Assembly: GCF_017876755.1 (NCBI RefSeq)
Contig: NZ_JAGIOO010000001.1
Span: 1 to 64,000, forward strand
Direction: 5' to 3'
Length of the DNA stretch: 64,000 bases
Source of the DNA: Crossiella equi
GTDB lineage: Bacteria; Actinomycetota; Actinomycetes; Mycobacteriales; Pseudonocardiaceae
The first letter of the stretch is position 1; the number at the start of each line of letters is the position of its first letter. The notes beneath the pieces are model-generated. The model did not search any database. It was given only the letters and a program-made list of their open reading frames with translations, and was not told the origin of the DNA. Shown here one piece after another: positions 54,175-63,561 of the stretch. The position numbers were made by a program, and so were the translations under genes.

Positions 54175-55509
54175 GTGAGCGAGCAGCGTGGGGTTGGGAG
54201 TCAGCGGGTTGCCGAGGATGAGGTTGTCAGCCTTGCTTCGGAGTTGATCCGGATCGACAGCACGAACACCGGGGATCCGGCGACCCTGGTGGGGGAGCGG
54301 GCGGCTGCTGAGTACGTGGCCGCGCATCTCGCGGAGGTCGGGTTCGAGACGACCTATGTGGAGTCTGGGGCCAAGGGGCGCGGGAATGTCGTGGCCCGGT
54401 TGGCTGGGGCTGACTCCAGTCGCGGGGCTCTGTTGGTGCACGGGCACCTGGATGTTGTGCCCGCCGACGCCTCTGAGTGGTCTGTGCATCCGTTCTCCGG
54501 GGCCGTGCAGGACGGGTATGTGTGGGGGCGCGGGGCCGTTGACATGAAGGACATGGTGGCCATGACCCTGGCCACCGCGCGGCGGCTCAAGCGGGACGGG
54601 GTGGTGCCGCCCCGGGACATCGTGTTCGCCTTCCTCGCCGATGAGGAGGCCGGGGGGTTGCAGGGCGCGCAGTGGCTCGTGGACCACAAGCCCGATCTGT
54701 TCGAGGGGGTCACCGAGGCCATCGGGGAGGTCGGGGGGTTCTCGATCACCGTCAAGGACGGGGTTCGGGCCTATCTGATCGAGACCGCGGAGAAGGGGAT
54801 CGCCTGGATGCGGCTTCGGGTCCGGGCCCGCGCCGGGCACGGGTCCATGGTGCACGAGGACAACGCCGTCACCAAGCTCGCCGAGGCCGTCGCGCGGCTC
54901 GGGCGGCACCGGTTCCCCATCGTCATGACCGACTCCGTGCGGGAGTTCCTGGCCGGGATCACCGAGCTCACCGGGTTGGAGTTCCCCGAGGACGACATCG
55001 ACGGAACCGTGGCCAAGCTCGGGAACATGGCCCGGATGATCGGGGCCACGCTCCGCGACACCGCCAACCCCACGATGCTGGACGCCGGGTACAAGGCCAA
55101 CGTCATCCCCAGCACCGCCGAGGCCACCGTGGACTGCCGCATCCTGCCCGGGCGCAAGGAGGCCTTCGAGCGGGAGCTGGACGCCGTGCTCGGGCCCGAC
55201 GTCGAGCGCGAGTGGATCGCCAGCCTGCCCGCCGTGGAGACCACCTTCGACGGGCGGCTCGTCGACACCATGACCGCCTCGATCCTGGCCGAGGACCCCG
55301 AGGCCAAGCTCGTGCCGTACATGCTGTCCGGGGGCACCGATGCCAAGGCGTTCAGTCGCCTGGGCATCCGGTGCTTCGGGTTCGCGCCGCTGAAGCTGCC
55401 CGCCGACCTCGACTTCTCCGCGCTCTTCCACGGGGTGGACGAGCGGGTGCCGGTGGACGCGCTGCAGTTCGGCACCCGGGTGCTGGACCGGTTCCTGCGC
55501 GACTGCTGA
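54175..55509 (+). CDS. M20-family metallopeptidase
   Basis: 444 residues from GTG 54175. Metal and catalytic motifs are in place: HGHLDVVPAD (His and Asp), WGRGAVDMKDM, ADEEAGG (catalytic Glu pair) and GGTDAKAFSRLGI with the later H of FHGVDE. M20 enzymes (ArgE/DapE/PepV type) hydrolyse amide bonds of small peptides or N-acyl amino acids using two zinc ions. First chromosomal gene after the tRNA. Confidence 0.9.
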   Translation: MSEQRGVGSQRVAEDEVVSLASELIRIDSTNTGDPATLVGERAAAEYVAAHLAEVGFETTYVESGAKGRGNVVARLAGADSSRGALLVHGHLDVVPADASEWSVHPFSGAVQDGYVWGRGAVDMKDMVAMTLATARRLKRDGVVPPRDIVFAFLADEEAGGLQGAQWLVDHKPDLFEGVTEAIGEVGGFSITVKDGVRAYLIETAEKGIAWMRLRVRARAGHGSMVHEDNAVTKLAEAVARLGRHRFPIVMTDSVREFLAGITELTGLEFPEDDIDGTVAKLGNMARMIGATLRDTANPTMLDAGYKANVIPSTAEATVDCRILPGRKEAFERELDAVLGPDVEREWIASLPAVETTFDGRLVDTMTASILAEDPEAKLVPYMLSGGTDAKAFSRLGIRCFGFAPLKLPADLDFSALFHGVDERVPVDALQFGTRVLDRFLRDC

Positions 55510-55522
55510 CGGATTGACCAAC

Positions 55523-55536
55523 TAGAACAGGTTCTA
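55523..55536. promoter_or_regulatory. KstR-type palindrome
   Basis: TAGAACAGGTTCTA, a perfect match to the KstR operator pattern TnnAACnnGTTnnA known from actinomycete sterol catabolism. It sits between a TTGACC -35-like box (55514-55519) and TAATAC, 14 bases before the GTG at 55550. Confidence 0.6.
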
Positions 55537-55549
55537 ATACTGTCGTGGT

Positions 55550-56392
55550 GTGCGGCATGGCATCGTGTTGTTCACCAGTGACCGGGGCATCACCCCGGCC
55601 CAGGCGGCCGTCGCGGCCGAACGGGCCGGGTTCAGCTCCTTCTACGTGCCCGAGCACACCCACATCCCGGTGCGGCGGGAGTCCCCGCACCCGGGTACCG
55701 GCGACTCCTCTCTTCCCGACGACCGGTACTCGCGCACGCTCGATCCCTGGGTGGCCCTGGCCACGGCCGCGTCGCTGACCTCGCGGATCCGGCTGGCCAC
55801 GGCTGTCGCGCTGCCCGTGGAGAGCGACCCGATCACCCTGGCCAAGACGATCGCCAGCCTCGACCACCTCTCCGGCGGGCGGGTGACGCTCGGGGTCGGC
55901 TTCGGCTGGAACGTCGACGAGCTCACCGACCACCGCGTCCCGGCCAAGCGGCGGCGGACCGTGCTGCGGGAGTACCTCGAGGCGATGCGGACCCTGTGGG
56001 GTGCCGAGGAGGCCGCCTACCAGGGCGAGTTCATCTCCTTCGGACCGAGCTGGGCGTGGCCGAAGCCGGTGCAGCCGCGGCTGCCGGTGCTGCTCGGCGC
56101 GGGCGGTACGGAGAAGAACTTCGCCTGGATCACCAAGCACGCCGACGGCTGGATCACCACACCGTCCGAAGTGGACATCGACGCGCAGGTGGCACAGCTG
56201 CGGGCCATGTGGCGGGACGCCGGGCGTGCCGGTGAGCCCGAGATCGCCGCCCTCGGCGGCAGGCCGGACCCGGACCGGCTGGCCCACCTGGCCGCGCTCG
56301 GCGTCACCGAGACGATCTTCGGCCTGCCCGACCGGCCCGCCGACGAGGTCACCGCCTGGATCACGAGGCTGGCGGGCAAGCTCGGCCACTGA
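55550..56392 (+). CDS. F420-type luciferase-like oxidoreductase
   Basis: 280 residues from GTG 55550. Luciferase-like (bacterial TIM barrel) features: FYVPEHTHIPVRRESP, YSRTLDPWVALATAASLT, LGVGFGWNVDEL, EAMRTLWGAEEAAYQGEFISF and PRLPVLLGAGG. These enzymes use FMN or F420 to reduce or oxidise a small organic substrate. The short leader and the KstR-type operator suggest regulation with lipid or sterol metabolism. The stop region overlaps the convergent gene's end by 32 bases. Confidence 0.85.
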   Translation: MRHGIVLFTSDRGITPAQAAVAAERAGFSSFYVPEHTHIPVRRESPHPGTGDSSLPDDRYSRTLDPWVALATAASLTSRIRLATAVALPVESDPITLAKTIASLDHLSGGRVTLGVGFGWNVDELTDHRVPAKRRRTVLREYLEAMRTLWGAEEAAYQGEFISFGPSWAWPKPVQPRLPVLLGAGGTEKNFAWITKHADGWITTPSEVDIDAQVAQLRAMWRDAGRAGEPEIAALGGRPDPDRLAHLAALGVTETIFGLPDRPADEVTAWITRLAGKLGH

Positions 56393-57448
56393 GCGCGGGC
56401 AGGACGACCTGGCCGGGTTCCAGGTCCGCCGGGGAGCGGGCACCCAGCAGCTGGAGCGTGCGGCGGGTCTCGGCCGCGAAGATGTCCAGGGCTCGGGTGA
56501 CCCCGCGTTCACCACCTGCCATCAGGCCGTACAGGTAGGCGCGGCCGACCGGCACCCCGGTCGCGCCCAGACCGAGCGCGGCGACCAGGTCGGCGCCGCT
56601 GAGCACGCCGGTGTCGAGCAGGACCTCGGCGCGGTCACCGATGGCCGCGATGACGTCCGGGAGCAGGCGCAGCGGTACCGGGGTTCGGTCCAGCTGCCTG
56701 CCGCCGTGGTTGGACACGACCACGGCGTCCGCGCCCAGGCCGACGACCGCCTCGGCGTCGTCAGCGCGCTGGTTCCCCTTGACCACCAGCGATCCCGGCC
56801 AGGCCTCGCGCAGCCAGGCGAGGTCGGCGAGCGCCGCCGAGGGGTCGAAGATCTTGCCCACCAGCTCGCCGACCGTGCCCTCCCACCTGGTCAGCGACGC
56901 GAACTCCAGGGGTGCGGTGGTCAGCAGGTTCAGCCACCAGGCGGGGTGGCGGGCAATGTCGGCCAGCGTCCGCGGGCCCAGCGTCGGCGGGATGGTCATC
57001 CCGTTGCGGGCATCGCGCAGGCGGGCGCCCGCGACCGGGGTGTCCACGGTCAGGACCAGGGTGTCGTAGCCGTGGTCGCGGGCGACAGCGAGCTTGCCCT
57101 CGTGGTGCATCATGCGGGTGAACCCGGTGGGCGCCAGGACGAGCGGGAGTGTCGCCTCCCGGCCCAGGACGCGCCGGGCGGTGCTGACCGAGCTGACATC
57201 GCGCAGCACGTGCGGGCGGACCTGGACCTCGCGGAAGGCGCGGCGGGCGGCGGTGAGGCTGAGCTCCTCCTCGGCCGCGCCGTCGACGTAGTCGAAAACC
57301 GAGCGCGGGGTCCGGGCGCGGGCCAGCCGCCGCCCCAGCCGGTCGCCCCGGGGAGCCGGGGGTTGAGCAGCGGGCGCAGCTCGGACCAGCGGGGCAGCCG
57401 CCGGGGGACGGGGGGTCCGGAGTGGCCCTGCGCTTCGCTGCCCGGCAT
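56361..57448 (-). pseudogene. Decayed alpha-hydroxy-acid oxidase gene
   Basis: ATG 57448 has GAGGAG five bases upstream and begins like the family (RRLPRWSELRPLLNP). Near 57345-57365 the frame shifts, and the protein continues in a second frame (RRLARARTPRSVFDYVDGAAEEE and onward). Compared with the family, a stretch after MMHHEGKLAVAR is missing (about 40-60 residues including the substrate-loop LYxxxD region), since DHGYDTLVLTVDTP follows directly. Later parts (GADAVVVSNHGGRQLD with the active-site His, LLDTGVLSGADL) are intact. Looks like an FMN oxidase damaged by one frameshift and one deletion, though a sequencing error at the frameshift is possible. Confidence 0.7.
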
Positions 57449-57466
57449 GAGGACTCCTCACTCATT

Positions 57467-57495
57467 GTGCCACGATCTGCCAAAGATTGTGGCAC
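57467..57495. promoter_or_regulatory. Palindromic operator candidate
   Basis: GTGCCAC (57467-57473) and GTGGCAC (57489-57495) with 15 bases between them, just upstream of the oxidase pseudogene start. Possibly the site of a dimeric repressor. Confidence 0.45.
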
Positions 57496-57576
57496 CATTC
57501 GCCCGAGAGTGATCGACGTGATTTTCTCCTACGGCTGGCGCCCGCCAGCAAGCACTGGTGGGCGCGTGACCCCTGG

Positions 57577-58815
57577 TCAGACCCCGCGACCGCGCCGCAG
57601 CCACACGAACAGGCCGAGCCCCGCGGCCAACAGCCCCAGGAACACGATCAGCACCACGGTGCCGATGCCGATCCCACCCGACTCCTCCGCCGTCGCGGCG
57701 CCACCCTGCGGCGCGGCGTCCGGCGTGGGCTGGGCCCCCGGCGAGGTGCTCACCAGCTGCCCGACCGGCTGGCTGGCGGCCGCGCGCAGGGCGAAGCCGT
57801 AATCCAGGAGCTGTTTGGACTGGTTGTACTTCTCCACGGCCGGGTGCATGTCACCGCGCATGCCGACCAGGACCAGCCGGGTGCTGCCACGCTGCGCGGC
57901 GTTGATGTAGGTGTGCTGGGCGTCGTCGGTGAAGCCGGTCTTGCCGCCCAGGTTGCCGGGGTAGGTGCTCAGCAGGCGGTTGTCGTTGGCCACCACGAAG
58001 CCGGGTTTGCCGCCGTAGCCGGGGAAGTCGATGCGCTTGGTGGCCACCGCGGTGGCGAAGCGCTTGTCCCGCATGGCCTCCCGGAACACCAGCGCCATGT
58101 CGTAGGCCGAGGCGCTCATGCCCGGACCGTCCAGGCCGGACGGGGTCGCGGCCCGGATGTCCAGCGCGCCCAGGGACTTGGCCAGGGTGTTCATCTTGGC
58201 CAGGGTCGCCGGGATGCCGCCCAGCTGGCGGGCCAGCGCGTGTGCCACGTCGTTGCCGGAGCGCATGAGCAGGGACTGGAGGAGCTGCTCGTTGGTGTAC
58301 TGGCCGCCCGGGCCGATGCCCACCCGGGTGCCGTGCTGGTTGGCGTCCTCCTGCGTGGCCTCGACCACCGCGTCCATCTTCAGCTCGCGCAGCACCACCA
58401 GGCTCAGCAGCACCTTGATGATGGAGGCGGGCCGGTGCCGCGCGTGCGGGTCGCGCGCCGCGACGACCTCGCCGCTGTCCAGGTCGGCCAGCACCCACGA
58501 CTCGAACAGCACGTTCGGCGGCGGCAGCGCGCCCGGCGGCAGCACCGGTCCGCACTCGCCCATCCGCGCGCCGCCGACCGGGCTGGCGGGCACCGGGACC
58601 GGCCCGGGCGTCGGCTGGCCGGGCGCGGGCACCTCGGAGAGGTCCACCGCCGGGGGCGGCGACTGCTTGTACGGGCAGTGCGAGGTGTCCGGCACGGTGG
58701 CGGGCGCGGTCGGTGTCGTCGGCTTCGGCGCGGCGGTGGCCGCGGCCGGGCTCAGTGCCAGGACGGCACTGAGGGTCAGGACGAGGACGCGGTGTCGTGG
58801 GTGGGAACGCGGCAC
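57577..58815 (-). CDS. D-alanyl-D-alanine carboxypeptidase (DacB/PBP5 type)
   Basis: 412 residues from GTG 58815. Signal peptide (VLVLTLSAVLALSPAAATA), then active-site motifs SIIK (SxxK, about residue 131), SGN (SxN) and GKTG (KTG), in the S11 peptidase order. A C-terminal helix (GTVVLIVFLGLLAAGLGLFVWL) anchors it to the membrane. It trims the pentapeptide of peptidoglycan. Confidence 0.92.
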   Translation of the reverse strand: MPRSHPRHRVLVLTLSAVLALSPAAATAAPKPTTPTAPATVPDTSHCPYKQSPPPAVDLSEVPAPGQPTPGPVPVPASPVGGARMGECGPVLPPGALPPPNVLFESWVLADLDSGEVVAARDPHARHRPASIIKVLLSLVVLRELKMDAVVEATQEDANQHGTRVGIGPGGQYTNEQLLQSLLMRSGNDVAHALARQLGGIPATLAKMNTLAKSLGALDIRAATPSGLDGPGMSASAYDMALVFREAMRDKRFATAVATKRIDFPGYGGKPGFVVANDNRLLSTYPGNLGGKTGFTDDAQHTYINAAQRGSTRLVLVGMRGDMHPAVEKYNQSKQLLDYGFALRAAASQPVGQLVSTSPGAQPTPDAAPQGGAATAEESGGIGIGTVVLIVFLGLLAAGLGLFVWLRRGRGV

Positions 58816-58885
58816 GGCGGCAGGCTAGTGCATGGGCTGACTACCCGGTCGGGTTATGTGCGCGAAAGGAGCTGCTACAGCGTGT

Positions 58886-58891
58886 TACAGT
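58886..58891 (+). promoter_or_regulatory. -10 box for a leaderless transcript (TACAGT)
   Basis: TACAGT ends six bases before GTG 58898, the usual spacing for leaderless actinomycete genes. Confidence 0.6.
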
Positions 58892-58897
58892 CCGCGT

Positions 58898-59722
58898 GTG
58901 CGGAGAGTTCCCCTCGGCGAGGTCATTTCCGTCGGCGGTCGCGCGGTGCACGTGTGCCAGGACGGGGACGCTCGGGCCAAGCCTGTCGTGCTGTTGCACG
59001 GGGCGTGCGGATCGGTGCATTGGTTTGACCGTTTGACGCCTTTCCTGGCATCGGATTTCCGGGTTGTCCGAATCGACCTGCTCGGTCACGGCTGCACCGG
59101 CGGTACCACCGGCCTGGACGCCGTCTCGCAGGGCCGCGTGCTGGCTGACCTGCTGGCTCGGCTGGACCTCACCGGCGCGGCGGTCGCCGGGCATTCCTAC
59201 GGCGCCGATGTCGCGCTGGCGCTGGCCGCGCGTTCGGACCGGGTGCGCGAGCTCGTGCTCATCGGTCAGGCACCCGATTACAGCTATGCCGACTTTCCGT
59301 TCGGCGCGGCCTTCCTGCTCGACGCGATGAGTGCGTTCGCCCGCGGGTTCGCACACCGGTCCATCACCCGGGGAGTGGCCCGATTCCTGCCGCCCGTGCT
59401 TTTCGACGACCCGCTCCAGGGAATGCTCGACCGCGCGGTGACCGCGCCCGGGATGACCCGCCACATTTCCGTCAGCCGGCGCCGCGCGCTCACCGACCGG
59501 CCCCTGGACACACAGCTGCGCGATCTCGGCCTGCCGAGCCTGGTGATCCTCGGCGAGCGCGACCGCTACTACGACTGGGTCAGGACCCGGGCCCGCTACG
59601 AGGCGGTCGGCGCCCGGGTGGAGGTCGTCGCGGACGCGGGCCACTCCCCGTTCCTCACCCGGCCACGCGTGGTGGCCGGACTGATCGAGGCGTTCCTGGG
59701 CGTGCGGTGCCCGGGCGGCTAG
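58898..59722 (+). CDS. Alpha/beta hydrolase
   Basis: 274 residues from GTG 58898. Oxyanion HG (VVLLHGACG), nucleophile elbow GHSYGAD (Ser), acid GERDRYYDW and DAGHSPF (His) give the complete triad. Small-molecule esterase or hydrolase of unknown substrate. The transcript is probably leaderless from the TACAGT box. Confidence 0.9.
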   Translation: MRRVPLGEVISVGGRAVHVCQDGDARAKPVVLLHGACGSVHWFDRLTPFLASDFRVVRIDLLGHGCTGGTTGLDAVSQGRVLADLLARLDLTGAAVAGHSYGADVALALAARSDRVRELVLIGQAPDYSYADFPFGAAFLLDAMSAFARGFAHRSITRGVARFLPPVLFDDPLQGMLDRAVTAPGMTRHISVSRRRALTDRPLDTQLRDLGLPSLVILGERDRYYDWVRTRARYEAVGARVEVVADAGHSPFLTRPRVVAGLIEAFLGVRCPGG

Positions 59723-59785
59723 ACGAACCGGCGCTGTGACCGGGCGACCTGGTGCGGGCAGGACTTGAACGCCGCCCGTGCCTTC

Positions 59786-60925
59786 TCACGCCCGCCCGGC
59801 GTCGGCCAGCCAGGTGCGCAGGGCCCACCAGGTGTGCAGGGTGGTCAGCACGTGCGAGCGGCCGGTCTGGGCGGGTTCGGCGAGATCGAGCTCGGTCAGC
59901 TCGGCGAGGCGGTCCAGCCGGTACCGCACGGTGTTGGCGTGGATGTGCAGGGCGGTGGCGGTCGCGGTCAGTCTGCGGCCGTGGTCGAGGTAGCACAGCG
60001 CGGTGGTGACGATCTCGTGGTGGAAGGTGCTGCCCGGGTCCAGCGGGTGGGTCAGCTCCCGGGCCAGGGTCCGCGCCAGCTCCGGGTAGGCGGCCAGGGT
60101 GATCTCGGCGGCCAGGTCGGTCAGCCGGTGCACGCCCCTGGTGCCCACGGCCAGCGCCTGCACGCACAGTGGGTACAGGCCGCGCAGCGCGGTCAGCGGG
60201 GCGGCGGGGGAGAACACGAGCAGTGTGTCGTCCTCCCCGGTGACCGGCCAGGAGGGAGCCAGCCCGGCCAGGCGGCCCTCGACCAGTCCGTACACCCCGC
60301 CCAGGGGTTGCAGGCGGGCCTCCAGCGCGCGGGCGCGGGCCGGGTCGGTGACCGCGGAGACCACGCAGTGGTAGCGCTCGGCCGGGCGCAGGCCCGCGCG
60401 CTCCAGCTCGGCGGCGTCCGGGAACTCGCCGTCCGGGACCAGCAGGCGGCGTAGCACCTGGGTGTTCTGCTCGCGCGCGGTGCGGGAGAGCTGGAGCTCG
60501 GCGGTGTGGTAGCCGCTGATGATGTGCCGTTCGACCGCGCCCACGTAGCGGTCCAGGTCGACGATGAAGTCCAGGATGGTCGCGTCGTCGGCGTCGGTGG
60601 TACGGGCCAGCTCGACGCTCGCGCGGATCAGCTCGGTGCGGCCCGCGTGCACTCCGCGCAGCAGGCCGCCGATCGAGACGCCCTGCGCCGCGCGGTCGGC
60701 GCCCAGGGCCTGGGCCGCCGCGAAGTCGCCGTCCTCGTGCTCGTCACCGCGTTCCAGGTGTGCGATGCCCTCGGCCAGCAGGGTGGCGATGTGCCTGCGG
60801 TTCTCCGCCTCCGGCAGGCGCGCGACCTCCGGGGAGTGGGTGCGCGCCGCCGCGGTCACCCTGGCCACCACCTCGGTGTCGCCCGCGATCCGGGCCAGCG
60901 CTTTCAGGACGACGTCGGCGAGCAC
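59786..60925 (-). CDS. PucR-family regulator
   Basis: 379 residues from GTG 60925. The C-terminus LTATATALHIHANTVRYRLDRLAELTELDL is the PucR/CdaR helix-turn-helix. The N-terminal region (LLAEGIAHLERGDEHEDGDF, GVSIGGLLRGVHAGRTELIRAS) is a typical sensory domain. It is divergent from a FAD dehydrogenase and probably controls it. Confidence 0.88.
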   Translation of the reverse strand: MLADVVLKALARIAGDTEVVARVTAAARTHSPEVARLPEAENRRHIATLLAEGIAHLERGDEHEDGDFAAAQALGADRAAQGVSIGGLLRGVHAGRTELIRASVELARTTDADDATILDFIVDLDRYVGAVERHIISGYHTAELQLSRTAREQNTQVLRRLLVPDGEFPDAAELERAGLRPAERYHCVVSAVTDPARARALEARLQPLGGVYGLVEGRLAGLAPSWPVTGEDDTLLVFSPAAPLTALRGLYPLCVQALAVGTRGVHRLTDLAAEITLAAYPELARTLARELTHPLDPGSTFHHEIVTTALCYLDHGRRLTATATALHIHANTVRYRLDRLAELTELDLAEPAQTGRSHVLTTLHTWWALRTWLADAGRA

Positions 60926-61077
60926 GGGCTACCTCCGGGACGTCGTTGTGTGGCGGCCACAACGGGGTCGACGGCGTTTGGCGGTCCGAGCCTATCGCCG
61001 GTCGGCCACACCTGGTTACCTGTGATCACGCGAGCGTAGCCGAGACACCCCCTTCAGTGCGGAAAGGTGTGTTCACC

Positions 61078-62877
61078 GTGCCCAAGAGCAGTGCGGACAG
61101 CGGCGACGGGTTCAGCAGGCGGACCCTGCTGACGGCGAGCGGGGCGGTGGCCGTCGGCAGCACGCTCGGCCTCGGCCAGGGACACGCCGCCGCGGCCTCC
61201 GCCGCCGACGACGCGGACGTGATCGTGGTCGGTGCGGGCCTGGCCGGACTGGTCGCCACCTCCGAGCTGGCCGCAGCGGGCCGCCGCGTGCTGCTGGTCG
61301 ACCAGGAACCCGAGCAAAGCCTTGGCGGACAGGCGTTCTGGTCGCTGGGCGGCCTGTTCTTCGTCGACTCCCCGGAGCAGCGCACCGCGGGCATCAAGGA
61401 CTCCCTCCAGCTGGCGCGCGACGACTGGTTCACCACCGCGGGCTTCGACCGGGGCGTGGACAACCCGCTCGGCGAGGACTACTGGGCGGCGAAGTGGGCC
61501 GAGGCCTACCTGAACTTCGCGGCCACCGAGAAGCGCAACTGGCTGTACGGCCTGGGCGTGCGCTGGGTGCCGATCGTCGGCTGGGCCGAACGCGGCGGTC
61601 TGCTCGCCGACGGCCCCGGCAACTCCGTGCCCCGCTTCCACCTCACCCTCGGCACGGGCCCCGGCGTGATGGAGCCGTTCGAGAAGCTGGTGCGCGAGCA
61701 CCACGCCAAGGGCAAGGTCACCTTCCGCTTCCGCCACCAGGTCGACGGGCTCATCATGAGCGGCGGCGCCTGCGTGGGCGTGCGCGGCAGCGTCCTGGAG
61801 CACAGCACCGCCGCGCGCGGCACACCCAGCTCCCGCGTCAGGATCGGCGACTTCGAGCTGCGCGCGCCGATCGTGGTCGTCACCTCCGGCGGCATCGGCG
61901 GCAACCAGGACCTGGTGCGCCGCAACTGGCCCAGCCGCCTGGGCGCCCCGCCCAAGCGCATGATCACCGGCGTGCCCGCGCACGTGGACGGCCGCATGCT
62001 GGGCATCACCGAACAGGCGGGCGCCCGCGTCGTCAACCGCGACCGCATGTGGCACTACACCGAGGGCATGGCCAACCACAGCCCGATCTGGCCCGAGCAC
62101 GGCATCCGGGTGCTGGCCGCGCCGTCCTCGCTGTGGACCGACGCCACCGGCCGCCGCTTCCCGACCCCCGGCATGCCCAGCTACGACACGCTCGGCACGC
62201 TGGAGCTGATCAAACGCTCCGGCTACGACTACTCGTGGTTCGTGCTGAACAAGCGGATCATCGACAAGGAGTTCGTGCTCTCGGGCTCGGAGCAGAACCC
62301 GGAGCTGACCCGCAAGGACCTCGTCGGCTACCTGGCCATGCGCCTGCTCACCAGCACACCCCCGCCGGTGAAGGCGTTCGTGGACAAGGGCGCGGACTTC
62401 GTGGTGGCCAACAACCTGGCCGACCTGGTCGTCGGCATGAACCGGCTGACCGGCACCAACCTGGTCAACCACGACTTCCTGCGCAGGCAGGTCACCCTGC
62501 GGGACTCCCAGGTGGACAACCCGTTCACCAAGGACGCCCAGATCATGGGCATCCGCAACTCCCTGGCCTACTCCGGCGACAGCCTGGCCCGCACCGCGCC
62601 CCTGCACAAGATCCTGGACCCGGCGGCGGGACCGCTGATCGCCATCCGAATGAACATCCTCACCCGCAAGACCCTGGGCGGCCTGCAGACCGACCTGTCC
62701 GGCCGGGTCCTGGGCGCCAACGGCCAGCCCATCCGCGGCCTGTACGCCGCGGGCGAGGTGGCCGGGTTCGGCGGCGGCGGGGTGCACGGCTACCGGGCGC
62801 TGGAGGGCACGTTCCTCGGCGGCTGCCTGTTCTCCGGCCGCGCGGCCGGGCGGGCGGCGGCCGCGGAGAGCGCGTAA
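61078..62877 (+). CDS. Tat-exported FAD-binding dehydrogenase
   Basis: 599 residues from GTG 61078 (GGAAAGG upstream). A twin-arginine signal (SRRTLLTASGAVAVGS) precedes a FAD Rossmann site (VIVVGAGLAGLVATSEL) and VLLVDQEPEQSLGGQ. This is the FAD_binding_2 plan of ketosteroid- and fumarate-type dehydrogenases. It likely oxidises an external substrate under PucR control. GTTACCTG about 60 bases upstream is probably coincidental here. Confidence 0.85.
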   Translation: MPKSSADSGDGFSRRTLLTASGAVAVGSTLGLGQGHAAAASAADDADVIVVGAGLAGLVATSELAAAGRRVLLVDQEPEQSLGGQAFWSLGGLFFVDSPEQRTAGIKDSLQLARDDWFTTAGFDRGVDNPLGEDYWAAKWAEAYLNFAATEKRNWLYGLGVRWVPIVGWAERGGLLADGPGNSVPRFHLTLGTGPGVMEPFEKLVREHHAKGKVTFRFRHQVDGLIMSGGACVGVRGSVLEHSTAARGTPSSRVRIGDFELRAPIVVVTSGGIGGNQDLVRRNWPSRLGAPPKRMITGVPAHVDGRMLGITEQAGARVVNRDRMWHYTEGMANHSPIWPEHGIRVLAAPSSLWTDATGRRFPTPGMPSYDTLGTLELIKRSGYDYSWFVLNKRIIDKEFVLSGSEQNPELTRKDLVGYLAMRLLTSTPPPVKAFVDKGADFVVANNLADLVVGMNRLTGTNLVNHDFLRRQVTLRDSQVDNPFTKDAQIMGIRNSLAYSGDSLARTAPLHKILDPAAGPLIAIRMNILTRKTLGGLQTDLSGRVLGANGQPIRGLYAAGEVAGFGGGGVHGYRALEGTFLGGCLFSGRAAGRAAAAESA

Positions 62878-62919
62878 CCGGGACGTGGGCCGGGGAGTGC
62901 TGTCCCCGGCCCAGACCAC

Positions 62920-63558
62920 TCACCTCCGCAGCCGCTGGAACTCCGCCACCCGCGCCATGACGGCCGCGTCGGCCCTGCTCGGGTGCCCGGAGTCGAACGG
63001 CGGCTCCGGGTCGTACTCGATGAGCACCTGGGCCGCCCGCGCCGCGGTCTCGTCCACCAGCAGCTCGAGCAGCCGCAACGCCATGTCGATGCCCGAGGAC
63101 ACGCCCGCCGCGGTGATCACGCGCTCGGCCGGGTTGAGCACCACGCGTTCGGGCACCGGGACCGCGCCCAGCTCCGCCAGCAGGCCGGTGGCCGACCAGT
63201 GCGTGGTGGCGGGCAGGCCGTCCAGCAGCCCGGCCGCCGCCAGCAGCAGGGCACCGGTGCAGACCGAGGTGGTCCAGCGCGTGCCCGGGTGCACCGCGCG
63301 CAGCCAGTCCAGCAGCGGACCGCCGGACAGCAGGGCGCGGGTGCCGATGCCGCCGGGGACGACCACCACGTCCGGGGCGGGCACCTCGGCGTAGGTGGCG
63401 TCGGCGGTCAGGCCCAGGAAGCCGTTCTCGGTGCGGACCTCGCCGCGGTGTTCGCCGACGAAGACCAGGTCGGCCTCGGGGACGCGTTGCAGCACCTCGT
63501 AGGGGCCGATGGCGTCGAGTGCGGTGAGCTGGGGGAAGATCGGGATCGCGACCTGCAC
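62920..63558 (-). CDS. DJ-1/PfpI-family protein
   Basis: 212 residues from GTG or ATG at 63558. Class I amidotransferase-like fold with nucleophile Cys in TSVCTGALLLAAAG and the DVVVVPGGIG strand. Related to isonitrile hydratases and to the N-terminal half of GlxA regulators. It follows the GlxA/AraC gene by three bases, so the two are one operon. Confidence 0.85.
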   Translation of the reverse strand: MQVAIPIFPQLTALDAIGPYEVLQRVPEADLVFVGEHRGEVRTENGFLGLTADATYAEVPAPDVVVVPGGIGTRALLSGGPLLDWLRAVHPGTRWTTSVCTGALLLAAAGLLDGLPATTHWSATGLLAELGAVPVPERVVLNPAERVITAAGVSSGIDMALRLLELLVDETAARAAQVLIEYDPEPPFDSGHPSRADAAVMARVAEFQRLRR

Positions 63559-63561
63559 GGG

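Noticed and set aside
61013-61022. GGTTACCTGT upstream of the FAD dehydrogenase, like the element motif
   Set aside because: It lies in the chromosomal part, lacks the GCG start and the GTGTCC block, and stands between a PucR gene and its target. A single 8-base match is expected by chance.
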